Positions 15,736 through 25,316 are shown, counted from the stretch's first letter. The stretch: 64,000 nt of DNA from JAYODW01 sp038116745 (GCA_038116745.1 JAYODW010000010.1:47369-111368); one strand, 5' to 3'. Numbers and translations: made by a program. The notes: a model not told the origin generated them from the sequence alone.

Positions 15736-18000
15736 CTAGCGATCCAGCAGTTGCTTACCGCTCACGAAGCGATCAAGAACGTTCTTCGTGATACGAGAGA
15801 CGTTGTTGCGATAGTTGTTGTGCGCCAGCGATCCCGGCCAGGCGATTGAGCTGACCGAGAATACGCCGCCGCCCTGCTGGGTTTCGTAGAACACCATGTC
15901 AGCCCGCACCAGACCGTTTTCCTGACCTCCCAATCCCGGGTAGTTGATCAGCAGTTCTTCGCACACCACCAGATAGATATCGGTGTGGTTTTCCGAAGAA
16001 GCCAGCAGATAGGTATTCGGCGGCGTGCCAAGCAGACGATCCGCGCGGTCCAGTTCGAGACCTGCAGCACCGCCGCCGATCAGCCCGAAATCGCCAATCC
16101 GCTCACCCTGCTCCACGCCCTGCATGATCCAGCGCACCTCCTTGCGTGTGCTGTCCGGCTTGGGCGCATAGTACGAGGAGATGTCAAATCCCTGAGCAGT
16201 GAAACCGGTACCGACAATCATCTGCGGTGGCCGTCCGTTGCGGCGCCACAAGCCGCCGTATTCTCCCGTGAACGAATGGTAGTACTCGCCGGTGCGCGCT
16301 TCCCAGGCCCTGATACCGCCCTCGGCGCGGCGGACCTCGATAACACCCGGCACGTCCCGGTGGTAGGCGATACGCCAGTACCAGCCGTTGGCGCCGAGAT
16401 ACATGAGGCGGCCGCCGCGTTGTTGATAGGCAGACATCGCGTCCCACATTTCGCGCGAGTGGTACTCCGGGTGGGAGCCGGTAATGACGACCTTGTACTG
16501 TTCGATAGCACTTACCCCGTCGTAGTGCAGCTCCTCGTCTGTGATCACGTCGTAGTCGTACTTCAGCGCCTCGAGCCAGTTGGTGATGTGGGTGTCGGCA
16601 TTGAATTGCCACAGGGTCGAGCCCTGGCCGCCCAGCCAGTGTTTGTATTTCGGCCGCAGGCTCAGGATCGGCCGCAAACGCGAGGAGTAGCACACGCCGG
16701 ACCCATCCGAGTGTGAGTCATAACAGCTGGAGCCGTACTCGCGGTGCTCATTGCGGTAGAGATCCTGGCGATCGTGCTCGACGAGCTTGCCGCCGAGCAG
16801 CTGGCCTATCGGCGCATCCGTACCCATATGATCATTGGCGTACGCCATGTAGCTCGCGGTCGGTAAAAGAAAGCAGATCTTCGACGTCACCTGTCCGCGC
16901 GGCGGCAGCACGACGAAAGGTACATAGTCCTCATCATTCAGCGAGTCACCACAGCGCAGGCGCGCGCAGTACAGCCCGCTTTTCAGTTTCTCCGGCACGG
17001 AGAAGGAGAAGTCGATCTCCCAGCCGGCGTCATAAAGATCGTCGTCGTGGAAATGCATCGCGCCGTACTCGGTCGGTGCATGCCGCCAGCTCATCTCCTC
17101 CCCCGACCAGTTCCAGCCGGTCATGCCCCTGGCCGGCATGTGGACGACCCGCCCGTGCAGCAGATTGGGCGAGCGGTCGGTGACCTGCAGTCCTTCGATG
17201 TCGGCTGAGAAATCCCATGCCGCTACGACGCTTTGCAGTGCTTTGGCGTTCAGCACCGGTTGTTTGAGGGCTTCGGTTTCCGTGCTGTCGAGGACCCGGT
17301 CCACAATCCGGGGAGAGTCGATCTTGCCGTTGTAGTGCTGGGTGCAGACGCTTCGGCCTTTGTCGTGGCGCAGAAAGCGCGCTCCCATGGTGAGTGGTGC
17401 TGAGCGCTCCGTGAGGCGCGTAATTTTCGAGGTCGCGCGCAGGGTGCCGGCATCGCGGGTAGCCACGTGGCTATGGAGCGGCTCCTGCCGCAGGGTCACG
17501 CGGCGGGTTGCGGCGTCATAGCTGGCGCAGACGAAGTACCACTCACGCCCGAGAAAAGCCCGGCCGGTGCTGAAGCTCTCCTCGCGACCCCGTGCTGCCA
17601 GGGTCAGGGTGAGGCCGCTGCCGTCCGCACCGATGGCGAGATCAAAGCCGCTTTTTTCTGACTCAGACCAGTGGCTCAACAGGGTCTGGGCGCCCTTGTC
17701 CGGCGTGGTCGGCCAGATAAACATCTGCACGGTGAAACTCTGCAGGCGGGAGAAGGATCCCGGGTCCTCGACTTCGACGAACGAACCGGCGTGAATGACC
17801 TGGCGGCGGCCTTTGTAGGTCCCTGTAACGGCGGTACGGACCGGACGTTCCTGGTAGCCAGGGCCATCAGGGTTCAGATCCCCGCAGACGAGCTTGACGA
17901 TATCAGCCTGATATTGCCTGGCGGTGCAGTTGACCATGAAACTGATTGTTTCCCCGGGCGCGACGCTTACGCGATCCGCATAGGCGGTTATTTTCATCAT
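15736..18000 (-). CDS. N,N-dimethylformamidase large (beta) subunit-like protein
   Basis: This 754-residue protein matches the size and architecture of the large subunit of N,N-dimethylformamidase (about 762 residues): a concanavalin/LamG-like domain around residues 85-260 (SFTVQMFIWP, HYNGKIDSPRI) followed by a catalytic domain with FLLPTASYMAYAND and ITGSHPEYHS. The known enzyme uses a mononuclear iron held by two Tyr and one Glu. Glu512, Tyr387 and Tyr427 are plausible equivalents, but this needs an alignment. The enzyme would hydrolyse an amide to an amine and an acid. The small subunit gene is immediately upstream. The ATG is preceded by GAGGGGA seven bases away. Confidence 0.85.
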   Translation of the reverse strand: MMKITAYADRVSVAPGETISFMVNCTARQYQADIVKLVCGDLNPDGPGYQERPVRTAVTGTYKGRRQVIHAGSFVEVEDPGSFSRLQSFTVQMFIWPTTPDKGAQTLLSHWSESEKSGFDLAIGADGSGLTLTLAARGREESFSTGRAFLGREWYFVCASYDAATRRVTLRQEPLHSHVATRDAGTLRATSKITRLTERSAPLTMGARFLRHDKGRSVCTQHYNGKIDSPRIVDRVLDSTETEALKQPVLNAKALQSVVAAWDFSADIEGLQVTDRSPNLLHGRVVHMPARGMTGWNWSGEEMSWRHAPTEYGAMHFHDDDLYDAGWEIDFSFSVPEKLKSGLYCARLRCGDSLNDEDYVPFVVLPPRGQVTSKICFLLPTASYMAYANDHMGTDAPIGQLLGGKLVEHDRQDLYRNEHREYGSSCYDSHSDGSGVCYSSRLRPILSLRPKYKHWLGGQGSTLWQFNADTHITNWLEALKYDYDVITDEELHYDGVSAIEQYKVVITGSHPEYHSREMWDAMSAYQQRGGRLMYLGANGWYWRIAYHRDVPGVIEVRRAEGGIRAWEARTGEYYHSFTGEYGGLWRRNGRPPQMIVGTGFTAQGFDISSYYAPKPDSTRKEVRWIMQGVEQGERIGDFGLIGGGAAGLELDRADRLLGTPPNTYLLASSENHTDIYLVVCEELLINYPGLGGQENGLVRADMVFYETQQGGGVFSVSSIAWPGSLAHNNYRNNVSRITKNVLDRFVSGKQLLDR

Positions 18001-18068
18001 CGTATCTTCCCCTCAGTTCCGGGCTGCGATCATTGCCGCGCCGCCCGGTCGGTTTGCGGTGCGGCGAG

Positions 18069-18383
18069 TCAGGCGCTCAGCGTTTCGCCAGTGAGGTCTT
18101 TCCAGCGCTCGCGGAAAACGAACCATTCCGCAGCTGCCTGGTCGGTGAAGCGCCTCCGCAGAAGTTTGACCGGTTCTCCGGGGACGCCGCTGGTTTTTGC
18201 GAGCTGCCATTCACGGTTCGGGCTGACTACTACCAGGCAGTACTTATCTGCCATGGGTGTGCCGCGAAGCCGGTTCAAGAGCCGCTGCAGTGCTGGACTG
18301 TGATGGCCTATCGGGTTGCGTCTGAACTCTTCTACCAGAGCGTGGTCATCGGGCCCGACCTGAAAATTACCCGTATCCGCCAT
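18069..18383 (-). CDS. N,N-dimethylformamidase small (alpha) subunit-like protein
   Basis: This 104-residue protein resembles the small subunit of dimethylformamidase: a helix with NPIGHHSPALQRLLNRLR, then KYCLVVVSPNREWQLAKTSG and a C-terminal FTDQAAAEWFVFRERW. The known subunit is about 132 residues, so this copy is shorter at the N-terminus. The start at 18383 has GAGGGGA six bases upstream. The frame is open further but lacks a ribosome site. It is followed after 68 bases by the large-subunit gene on the same strand, supporting a two-subunit enzyme. Confidence 0.78.
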   Translation of the reverse strand: MADTGNFQVGPDDHALVEEFRRNPIGHHSPALQRLLNRLRGTPMADKYCLVVVSPNREWQLAKTSGVPGEPVKLLRRRFTDQAAAEWFVFRERWKDLTGETLSA

Positions 18384-18553
18384 AGTGTTCCCCTCATTGT
18401 GGTGGATGCCAGAGAAGGGCCAGTATAAGCCGCTACCTGTGGGGGGTGGCGGGGCCAGACCTACAGCCGTCGAAGCGGGATATCGTCTGGGTTTCAACGC
18501 CACGCTGGACTCCCAATGACGCAGCAGGCTGAATTAATCAAGGATCTGGTTTG

Positions 18554-19609
18554 ATGGATAAAGACGTGATGAAAGCGATGGCGGACCGGGTCTTCCGCGA
18601 CGTCTCCGGCGGGATGGCCACAGCGTTGGCATGGATCGGCACCGAGACCGGCCTGTTCCGTGCCCTGGCTGAGGCCGGTCCCTGTACGCTGAACGAACTC
18701 GTTGTGCGAACCGGTCTGGTGTCACGCTACGTGGAGGAGTGGGCACGTGGCATGGTGGCCGCGCAGTACCTGCGGTTCGACGCGCAGGCGGATACCTATG
18801 AGCTGCCGGCTGAGCACGCATTTCTGCTCGCATCCGAAGGTAGCGACCATTTCATGGGCGGTCTGTTTGCCATGGTGCCGCCGTTGATGACCGTGGCACC
18901 GCGCGTGTGCGCAGCGTTCACCTCGGGCGGCGGCGTACCGTTTGCTGATTTCCCGGCACAGTGTCGCGATGCGATCGACCTCATGAACCGGGGAAACTAT
19001 GAGCATCGGCTGAGCAGCTACTGGCTGCAGGCTCTCCCGGATACCGTCGCACGTCTACAGGCGGGTGGCAGTGCGCTCGACCTTGGCTGTGGGAACGGGC
19101 AGGTTGTGCTGGCGCTGGCGCGGGCCTTCCCCGCTGCACAAATCGTCGGCGTGGATCCGGATACGGCGTCGATCGATGCGGCGCGGGAGCTGCTTAATGG
19201 AGCGGGTCTCGGCGGCCAGGTCACCTTGCGTAACAACACCCTGGACCAGGTCGACAGCGCACAGCATTTCGATCTCGTGACCGCCTGCGACTGCCTGCAC
19301 GACCTGCCCAACCCCGTGGCGGTACTGCGTGACGTTCGCGAGCGTCTCAACGACGACGGCGTACTGCTGGTCATCGAGCCGCGCGTGTCCGATCGACTGG
19401 AGGAGAACATCAATCCGGTTGCGGCTATGTTTTACGGCTTCAGCCTGCTGCATTGCACGACGCAGTCAATGGCCTGCGACGGTGCTGCACTTGGTGCTTG
19501 TCTGGGTCCCGCCCGAACCCGAGCCCTGTTCGCCGAGGCAGGGTTTTCCCGCTGTGAGGAGCTTGATCTGCGCAGCCCGGTCAATCTTTTCTACAGCGTC
19601 AGACGCTAG
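18554..19609 (+). CDS. Class I SAM-dependent methyltransferase with N-terminal winged-helix domain
   Basis: This 351-residue protein has an N-terminal winged-helix-like dimerisation region (GLFRALAEAGPCTLNELVVRTG) and a C-terminal Rossmann methyltransferase domain. SAM motif I is ALDLGCGNGQ, the acidic end of strand 2 is VGVDPD, and VTACDCLHDLPNP corresponds to motif IV-V. The overall layout is that of O-methyltransferase-like small-molecule methyltransferases. The codon before the ATG is a TTG in frame, and I prefer the ATG at 18554. It is divergent from the dimethylformamidase-like pair. Substrate unknown. Confidence 0.86.
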   Translation: MDKDVMKAMADRVFRDVSGGMATALAWIGTETGLFRALAEAGPCTLNELVVRTGLVSRYVEEWARGMVAAQYLRFDAQADTYELPAEHAFLLASEGSDHFMGGLFAMVPPLMTVAPRVCAAFTSGGGVPFADFPAQCRDAIDLMNRGNYEHRLSSYWLQALPDTVARLQAGGSALDLGCGNGQVVLALARAFPAAQIVGVDPDTASIDAARELLNGAGLGGQVTLRNNTLDQVDSAQHFDLVTACDCLHDLPNPVAVLRDVRERLNDDGVLLVIEPRVSDRLEENINPVAAMFYGFSLLHCTTQSMACDGAALGACLGPARTRALFAEAGFSRCEELDLRSPVNLFYSVRR

Positions 19610-19630
19610 CGGGCCTGTCCGACTCAGCGC

Positions 19631-21058
19631 TCAGCGGCGCCAGAAGGCTGGATGAAAGAGCACCAGCAGGGTGAAAAACTCCAGCCTTCCAAGCAGCATG
19701 GAAAACGCAAATACGAGCTTCATGGGGTCTGATATGGAGGCAAAGCTTACGCTGGTGGCCCCCAGTCCAGGGCCCAGATTATTCAGCGTGGTCGCTACTG
19801 CACCGAAGGCTGAGATGTAGTCGAGCCCGCTCATGACTGAGATCGCCATCAGCAGCCCGAAGAACAGTACGTAGACAGAAAAGAACGCCCAGACGGCATC
19901 CGAGACTCGCGGCCGCAGCGCGCGCCCGTCGTGCTTCAGCGTACGCACCAGGTTCGGGTGCACCAGGCGTAGAACCTCCAGCGCCCCCTGGCGAGCGAGC
20001 ACGATACAACGCACGATCTTGATTCCTCCCGCAGTGGAACCCGCACAGCCGCCGATACAGCTCAGGTAAATAAGGAGCACCGGCAGCACCGACGGCCAGT
20101 GCGTGAAATCCTCGTCCATGAAACCCGTGCTGGTGATGGCGCTGATAACCGCGAAGGCGGCCGCGCGCCAGGCCTCGAGTCCCTGCAGGAAACCGCTGCT
20201 ACGGATCAGTGCCCAGGCAAGCCCAATAGCAAGAAGCACTATGCCGAAAAAAATTCTTGTTTCGCCGTGTTGACGATAAGGACGGAACGAGCGGTTGTGC
20301 AGTGACAGGTAATGCAGCGTAAAGGGAACCGATCCCAGCATCATGAAGAAACATGCAATCAGGTCGACCGAGTCGCTGTGAAAGTAGGCGAGGTTGGCAT
20401 CGTGCGTGGAAAATCCACCCGTAGACAAAGTTGACATGGCGTGACAAACCGCATCGAACGGCGTCATACCGGCTAGCAGGTAAGCCAGTGCGCAGAGCAG
20501 GGTCAGTCCGCCATAGATACTCCACAGATAGCGCGCGGTTTTGCTGATCCGGGGAGCCAGTTTGTCGTCTTTCATTGGGCCACTGGTTTCGGCGCGCAGC
20601 AGCTGCATGCCACCGACGCCGATCAGAGGAAGGACAGCGACAGCGGACACGATCATGCCGATGCCGCCGATCCACTGCAGCTGCTGACGGTAGTAGAGCA
20701 GGGCATGAGGCAGGCCATCGAGTCCCGCCAGTACCGTGGCGCCGGTTGTGGTGAACCCCGAGATGGATTCGAACAGAGCATCGACGAAATGAATGGGTAG
20801 CAGGATGTACAGCGGCAGCGCGTCGAGCAGAGATAGCAGGATCCAGAATCCGGCCACGATGAGAAAACCGTCGCGAGTACGCAACTGCATCGGGGTATGT
20901 CGCCCGGGGGACCACAGCATGAGACCGGAGGTCGCTGTCACGCCCGCGAGGATGAGCCAGGCCAGAGTGCCGTTCTCCCGCCCCAGCGTCGCGATTGCGC
21001 AAGCCGGCACTAGAGAGACGCTGAACATGAGCAGCAGCAGGCCGAGAAACTGACGCAA
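19631..21058 (-). CDS. trkH: TrkH family potassium uptake protein
   Basis: This 475-residue integral membrane protein is the K+-translocating subunit of a Trk system. The four pore-loop signatures can be picked out: ISGFTTTGATV, STLSTGGFSTHD, ISAITSTGFM and LNNLGPGLG, each placing a Gly in the selectivity filter. The predicted start is a TTG at 21058 without a strong ribosome site, and the true start could differ by a few codons. The regulatory subunit TrkA is not in the window. The gene stands alone, convergent with the methyltransferase gene. Confidence 0.93.
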   Translation of the reverse strand: MRQFLGLLLLMFSVSLVPACAIATLGRENGTLAWLILAGVTATSGLMLWSPGRHTPMQLRTRDGFLIVAGFWILLSLLDALPLYILLPIHFVDALFESISGFTTTGATVLAGLDGLPHALLYYRQQLQWIGGIGMIVSAVAVLPLIGVGGMQLLRAETSGPMKDDKLAPRISKTARYLWSIYGGLTLLCALAYLLAGMTPFDAVCHAMSTLSTGGFSTHDANLAYFHSDSVDLIACFFMMLGSVPFTLHYLSLHNRSFRPYRQHGETRIFFGIVLLAIGLAWALIRSSGFLQGLEAWRAAAFAVISAITSTGFMDEDFTHWPSVLPVLLIYLSCIGGCAGSTAGGIKIVRCIVLARQGALEVLRLVHPNLVRTLKHDGRALRPRVSDAVWAFFSVYVLFFGLLMAISVMSGLDYISAFGAVATTLNNLGPGLGATSVSFASISDPMKLVFAFSMLLGRLEFFTLLVLFHPAFWRR

Positions 21059-21219
21059 GGTTTGAGAGTTCAGGGCCGGATCCCTCGATCGAGCGGGCGC
21101 GGAGTATGGACATGCCAGCCGGGCCGCGCAAGCACAGCCTATTTGTGGCTTGTCTCATGACGAGGGGGAGCGCGGCGCGACGTCACTGGCCGCGGTCGGG
21201 CGGAAAAAGGTCGGGTTGC

Positions 21220-22626
21220 TCAGATAGCGCCGGCAGCGCGCAGCGCTTCCTGTCGGGCTTTGGCCATATCGTAGGTGCGGGCCATCATGATGCGCTGTGC
21301 CTTCAGACCGCCTCCCGCCTGCAGCGCGGTCACCAGATACCATCCACCGAAGGCATCTGCGGTCATATCCCGTATCAGGGTGTACACACGCATGCGCTGC
21401 TCAACGTCGGTGCTGGATTTTGTCGCCAGGTATTTGCGCAGATAAGCGCCGGCTTCAGGATGTCGCAGATCGGCTTCTTCCGGAAGCGTGATCACCAGAC
21501 CGCCGGCGACATCGTGCAGCTGCTTCACCATCTGATGGAAATTGGACGCGTAGTAGTACTTGGTGACATTAATTCCGAGGGTGTTGGGATGCAGCATCCC
21601 GCTCGGCGTCGATTCGCAGTGCTGCACGGCGTAGGCGATTCCCATGCGGATCATCTCTGCGTAGCAGATGAGCTCGGAGATGGCGTCCTGTACATGCGGG
21701 TCCCGTTCCTTGCCCTGCTGCTCGGTGACCAGATCCGCAAGACCGACCATAAGTTCGGCCTCATGCGCGGCCATGACGAGGCCCAGGCTGCGCTCCCACA
21801 GGCCAAGCGCCGCCGCGAAGGTGCCGGCAAGCTGCCACTCGCCGGCGAGAAACACGCGGTCCCATGGGATGAACACGTCGTCAAAGACAACGAATCCCTC
21901 CGGCATGCTGTGTCGTGAGCTCGCCGGGTAGTCGAACGCGTTCAGCTCGGCTGGCGCAAAGCTGCGGTTGATGATGCTGACCCCCGGGGTATTCACCGGA
22001 ATGCTGCACGCGACTGCATAGTCGGCCTCGTGCTCGCGCATCGATTTGGTCGGCATGACCACGAGCTCATGCACCAGTGCTGCCGCGGTGATGTGAAGCT
22101 TCGCGCCGCGGACAACGATGCCTTCTGCGTTACGGTCGACAATGCGCACGTACAGATCGGGATCGATCTGCTCATGGGCTTTCCGTGAGCGATCGCCTTT
22201 AGCGTCGGTGATCACCTCAGCGGCGCGCAGGTCGTTATCCCGTGCGTAGCGATAGAGGTTTTCGATATTTGCAGCGAACTGTGGGTTTACCGCGGCGAGT
22301 CGATCCTGTACCTGTAACAGGGCCATGTAGACGCCAGTTACGCCACCGACAATCGACATCTGGCGACCAAGGCGCATACGGGTTTCGAGCTCGCTGACGG
22401 AGCGCGGTACCTGGTATACCCGATGTGCCCGAGTGCCGTCTTCAGTTTCGTAGGTGATCAGGTCCCGCAGATCGGGGTCGTCGTACGCGTAGTCTGTCAA
22501 CGCGACCTCGATGGGCACGCGGAAGCGCGGATGATTGGTGATGTCGGTGATTTTTTCTCCGCCCCAGTAAATGACCCGTCCATCGTTCAGCGACGCCCGG
22601 TACTGTTCGGCAGTCATCAATCCCAT
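21220..22626 (-). CDS. 4-hydroxyphenylacetate 3-hydroxylase (HpaB) family protein
   Basis: This is a 468-residue flavin-dependent enzyme of the HpaB family, which includes FADH2-using aromatic hydroxylases and 4-hydroxybutyryl-CoA dehydratase. Typical blocks are YRASLNDGRVIYWGGEKI at the N-terminus, FVVFDDVFIPWDRVFLAG in the middle and HDVAGGLVITLPEEADL near the end. The Fe-S cysteines of the dehydratase (near residues 99-103) are absent here, where the sequence is SIVGGVTGVYM. That argues against dehydratase chemistry and for a hydroxylase. The gene has a strong GAGGGGA ribosome site and follows the CoA-transferase gene with a 33-base gap on the same strand. Confidence 0.87.
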   Translation of the reverse strand: MGLMTAEQYRASLNDGRVIYWGGEKITDITNHPRFRVPIEVALTDYAYDDPDLRDLITYETEDGTRAHRVYQVPRSVSELETRMRLGRQMSIVGGVTGVYMALLQVQDRLAAVNPQFAANIENLYRYARDNDLRAAEVITDAKGDRSRKAHEQIDPDLYVRIVDRNAEGIVVRGAKLHITAAALVHELVVMPTKSMREHEADYAVACSIPVNTPGVSIINRSFAPAELNAFDYPASSRHSMPEGFVVFDDVFIPWDRVFLAGEWQLAGTFAAALGLWERSLGLVMAAHEAELMVGLADLVTEQQGKERDPHVQDAISELICYAEMIRMGIAYAVQHCESTPSGMLHPNTLGINVTKYYYASNFHQMVKQLHDVAGGLVITLPEEADLRHPEAGAYLRKYLATKSSTDVEQRMRVYTLIRDMTADAFGGWYLVTALQAGGGLKAQRIMMARTYDMAKARQEALRAAGAI

Positions 22627-22659
22627 GGTGTTCCCCTCGATCCGCTCGTGACAGTTGGG

Positions 22660-24006
22660 TCAGTCGACCTGAAAAGCGCAGCCGGTCTTAGCCCTGACTT
22701 CGTCAAGGCTGACGCCCGGGTGGAGCTCCTGCAGCCGCAGCCCGCGGTTATCCGGCAGCACCTCGAAAACGCATAAATCCGTGATGATGAGGTCAACCAC
22801 GTTTTTGCCGGTCAGCGGTAAAGAGCACTGCTCGAGCACTTTCGGACTCCCGTCTTTGGCGGTGTGCTCCATCAGTACGATCACCCGCTTCACGCCGGAG
22901 ACGAGGTCCATTGCGCCACCAGGCCCTTTGACCATCTTGCCGGGGACCATGAAATTGGCCAGGTCGCCATTGGCTGCGACTTCGAGCCCGCCGAGGATGG
23001 ACAGATCTACGTGTCCGCCCCGGATCATGGCGAACGATTCCGCGCTGGAGAAAAAGCAGGAGCCTGGCAGGCTGGTAATGGTCTGTTTGCCGGCATTGAT
23101 TAAGTCGGGATCGACCGCTGACTCCTCGGGGAACGGGCCGATGCCGAGCAGGCCGTTCTCCGATTGCAGCGTGACATTGATCCCTGCAGGAATGAAGTTC
23201 GCTACCAGCGTCGGGATCCCGATCCCGAGGTTGACGTAAAAACCGTCTTCCAGCTCCTGTGCTGCGCGCTGCGCCATCATGTCCCGCACAGGCGATCCAC
23301 CCTTGGCCGGTGCGCCTGCTGTGGTGCGGAACTCGATGCGTTTCTCGTAATCCCTGCCCTGAATGATGCGATCGACGTAGATTCCCGGGGTGTGGATCTG
23401 ATCGGGATCAAGCTGACCCGCCTCGACGAGTTCCTCGACTTCAGCAACGCATACCTGACCGCAGGCCGCGATCATCGGATTGAAATTACGCGCTGTACGG
23501 CGATAGACGAGGTTGCCGGCAGTGTCGCCTTTCCAGGCTTTTACGATGGAAACATCGGCCCGTATGCCTTCCTCGAGGACGTACTCCACGCCGGCGAAAG
23601 ACTTGGTTTCCTTTCCCTCAGCGAGTTTTGTTCCCGCGGCTGTCCGCGTGTAGAAACCAGGAATGCCCGCGCCACCAGCGCGCAGGCGTTCGGCGAGTGT
23701 GCCTTGTGGGGTCAGGCACAGTTCCAGCTCGCCGGCGAGAACCTGCCGTTCGAACTCCTTGTTTTCGCCTACATAGGAAGCAATTACCTGTTTGACCTGC
23801 CGGGTTTTGAGCAACAGGCCCATGCCGAAGTCATCCACACCGGCGTTGTTACCCACGATGGTGAGGCCTTTCGCGCCGGAGTTTACCAGCGCGCCGATCA
23901 GGTTTTCGGGGATTCCGCACAGACCGAAGCCGCCGGCGGCGATGGTCAGATCATCGCGCAGGAGGCCTGCAAGCGCAGAGTGGGCGTCGGCATAGACTTT
24001 GGACAT
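22660..24006 (-). CDS. Fused 3-oxoacid CoA-transferase (alpha and beta domains in one chain)
   Basis: This 448-residue enzyme transfers CoA between acids, as in succinyl-CoA:3-ketoacid CoA-transferase. The N-terminal domain (residues 1-230) has AAGGFGLCGIPENLI and GNNAGVDDFGMG. The C-terminal domain (about 240-448) has VNLGIGIPTLVANF and the catalytic Glu283 in QSENGLLGIGP. Bacteria usually encode the two halves separately, while here they form one chain as in mitochondria and some proteobacteria. It is the first gene of a unit with the HpaB-family gene, suggesting that pathway products are handled as CoA esters. Confidence 0.93.
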   Translation of the reverse strand: MSKVYADAHSALAGLLRDDLTIAAGGFGLCGIPENLIGALVNSGAKGLTIVGNNAGVDDFGMGLLLKTRQVKQVIASYVGENKEFERQVLAGELELCLTPQGTLAERLRAGGAGIPGFYTRTAAGTKLAEGKETKSFAGVEYVLEEGIRADVSIVKAWKGDTAGNLVYRRTARNFNPMIAACGQVCVAEVEELVEAGQLDPDQIHTPGIYVDRIIQGRDYEKRIEFRTTAGAPAKGGSPVRDMMAQRAAQELEDGFYVNLGIGIPTLVANFIPAGINVTLQSENGLLGIGPFPEESAVDPDLINAGKQTITSLPGSCFFSSAESFAMIRGGHVDLSILGGLEVAANGDLANFMVPGKMVKGPGGAMDLVSGVKRVIVLMEHTAKDGSPKVLEQCSLPLTGKNVVDLIITDLCVFEVLPDNRGLRLQELHPGVSLDEVRAKTGCAFQVD

Positions 24007-24184
24007 GGCGCAAATCCTCGAGATTCTGTGAGGTGTTGGCGGCGCGCAGAAAAAGTGACGCGCAGCCTCAGAAAGACAGGAGCAGGATTATACCGATGGG
24101 AAAGAATTGCCCAGATCTAAACGAGCCACTCAAGACCGTTCTTGCTTGACTGCGACCACCTTGCCGCTAAGCTGGTTGCAGAAA

Positions 24185-24216
24185 AATCAATCGGCTATTG
24201 TTTACCGAGATTGATT
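24185..24216. promoter_or_regulatory. Inverted repeat upstream of the PilZ gene
   Basis: Perfect 8-bp arms AATCAATC (24185-24192) and GATTGATT (24209-24216) with a 16-base spacer lie 30-60 bases before the PilZ gene start and in the gap shared with the divergent CoA-transferase gene. This could be an operator. No regulator gene is adjacent. Confidence 0.4.
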
Positions 24217-24245
24217 ACTGCGTTGCGTGAAATCAGGTATCTAGG

Positions 24246-25316
24246 ATGGGTCTTGATGACTTCTGGGAAGGATATGACCGCAGGCGCCGAATCGTTGAAG
24301 CGGCGGAAGAAGTGATGGCAAGAGGTTCAAAAACAAACCAGAGCGCTCAAGCGGACGACAAGCTGCTTGCCGCTGACAAGGAAGAGCTTGCCGCGGCGGT
24401 GCGCCTGCTGGCAACAGGGCTGCACCTTTCCATCAAGAAAGTCAGCGACGATCCACTCAGCGCTGCGGCAGACAGTCTGACGATGAAAGGGCGCGATCAG
24501 GACGAGCTGCAGGCGCCGGCCCGCGAACTCATCGAGCGCGCGTTTGACCTGCTGTACGCCCAGACGCAGACCAAGGTCACGGTCGGCATGGGCGCGGCGG
24601 CACCGCAGACTGAAGCGAGGCGCCAATACCGTATCAAGCTGTCATCCTCGATCATCATGCGTCGCCACGACCTCAAAGCGCAGACGCATGGGTTGCTGCG
24701 GGATATCTCCTGGGGCGGCGCGTCAGTCACCGCAACAGAGGTAATGGCTGGGGAAGGCGAAGCGGTTTGGCTTATGTTGCCAGTCGGGCCGAAAGATGAA
24801 ATCCCCATTCTTTCGACGGTACTGCGCGTCAGTAAACGCGGGCGCAATATCGAATTGGGTCTGCGCTTCGACAGCATGCGCCCTGAGGATGAACCCAGGT
24901 TCAGGAAGGTGCTTGAAATCCTGATGGATGGGACGGATTCAGAAGGACAGCGCGGGGAGTCGCGCCTCGTCCATCGGTTGGATATAGAGTACGGAGATGC
25001 TGGCGATCTGCGATCGACGCTTGAAGACATCTCTGCCGGTGGCCTCATGCTGATGTTGCCCGATCCCCTGGAGCTCCATGAATCAATCCTCATTGTGCTC
25101 AGCAGTGTCGATGGCCTGCTGACCCTGGAGCTGCGTGCGCGCGTTGTGCACCAGACAGCTATTACAGAGGGGGGGCTGCCGATGCATCGGATCGGGCTTC
25201 AGTTTGAGCACTCACAGCCTGACCTGAAAGCCAGCGTCGCCAAGATTCTGCAGGAGGTCGTTGTGCGCGAAAACAGTGGGGATGACGGGCGCGCGCAGGG
25301 TGAAGTCTCTTCCTGA
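24246..25316 (+). CDS. Protein with two PilZ domains (cyclic-di-GMP binding)
   Basis: This 356-residue cytoplasmic protein has a helical N-terminal region (residues 1-115) and two PilZ domains. The first has RRQYR (Arg125-x3-Arg129) and DISWGG (Asp153-x-Ser155-x2-Gly). The second has RLVHR (Arg240-x3-Arg244) and DISAGG (Asp261-x-Ser263-x2-Gly). Both therefore keep the full RxxxR and D/NxSxxG cyclic-di-GMP signature. Tandem intact PilZ domains suggest a dimeric or two-site sensor for motility, surface or exopolysaccharide control. No cyclase or pilus gene is adjacent. Confidence 0.85.
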   Translation: MGLDDFWEGYDRRRRIVEAAEEVMARGSKTNQSAQADDKLLAADKEELAAAVRLLATGLHLSIKKVSDDPLSAAADSLTMKGRDQDELQAPARELIERAFDLLYAQTQTKVTVGMGAAAPQTEARRQYRIKLSSSIIMRRHDLKAQTHGLLRDISWGGASVTATEVMAGEGEAVWLMLPVGPKDEIPILSTVLRVSKRGRNIELGLRFDSMRPEDEPRFRKVLEILMDGTDSEGQRGESRLVHRLDIEYGDAGDLRSTLEDISAGGLMLMLPDPLELHESILIVLSSVDGLLTLELRARVVHQTAITEGGLPMHRIGLQFEHSQPDLKASVAKILQEVVVRENSGDDGRAQGEVSS

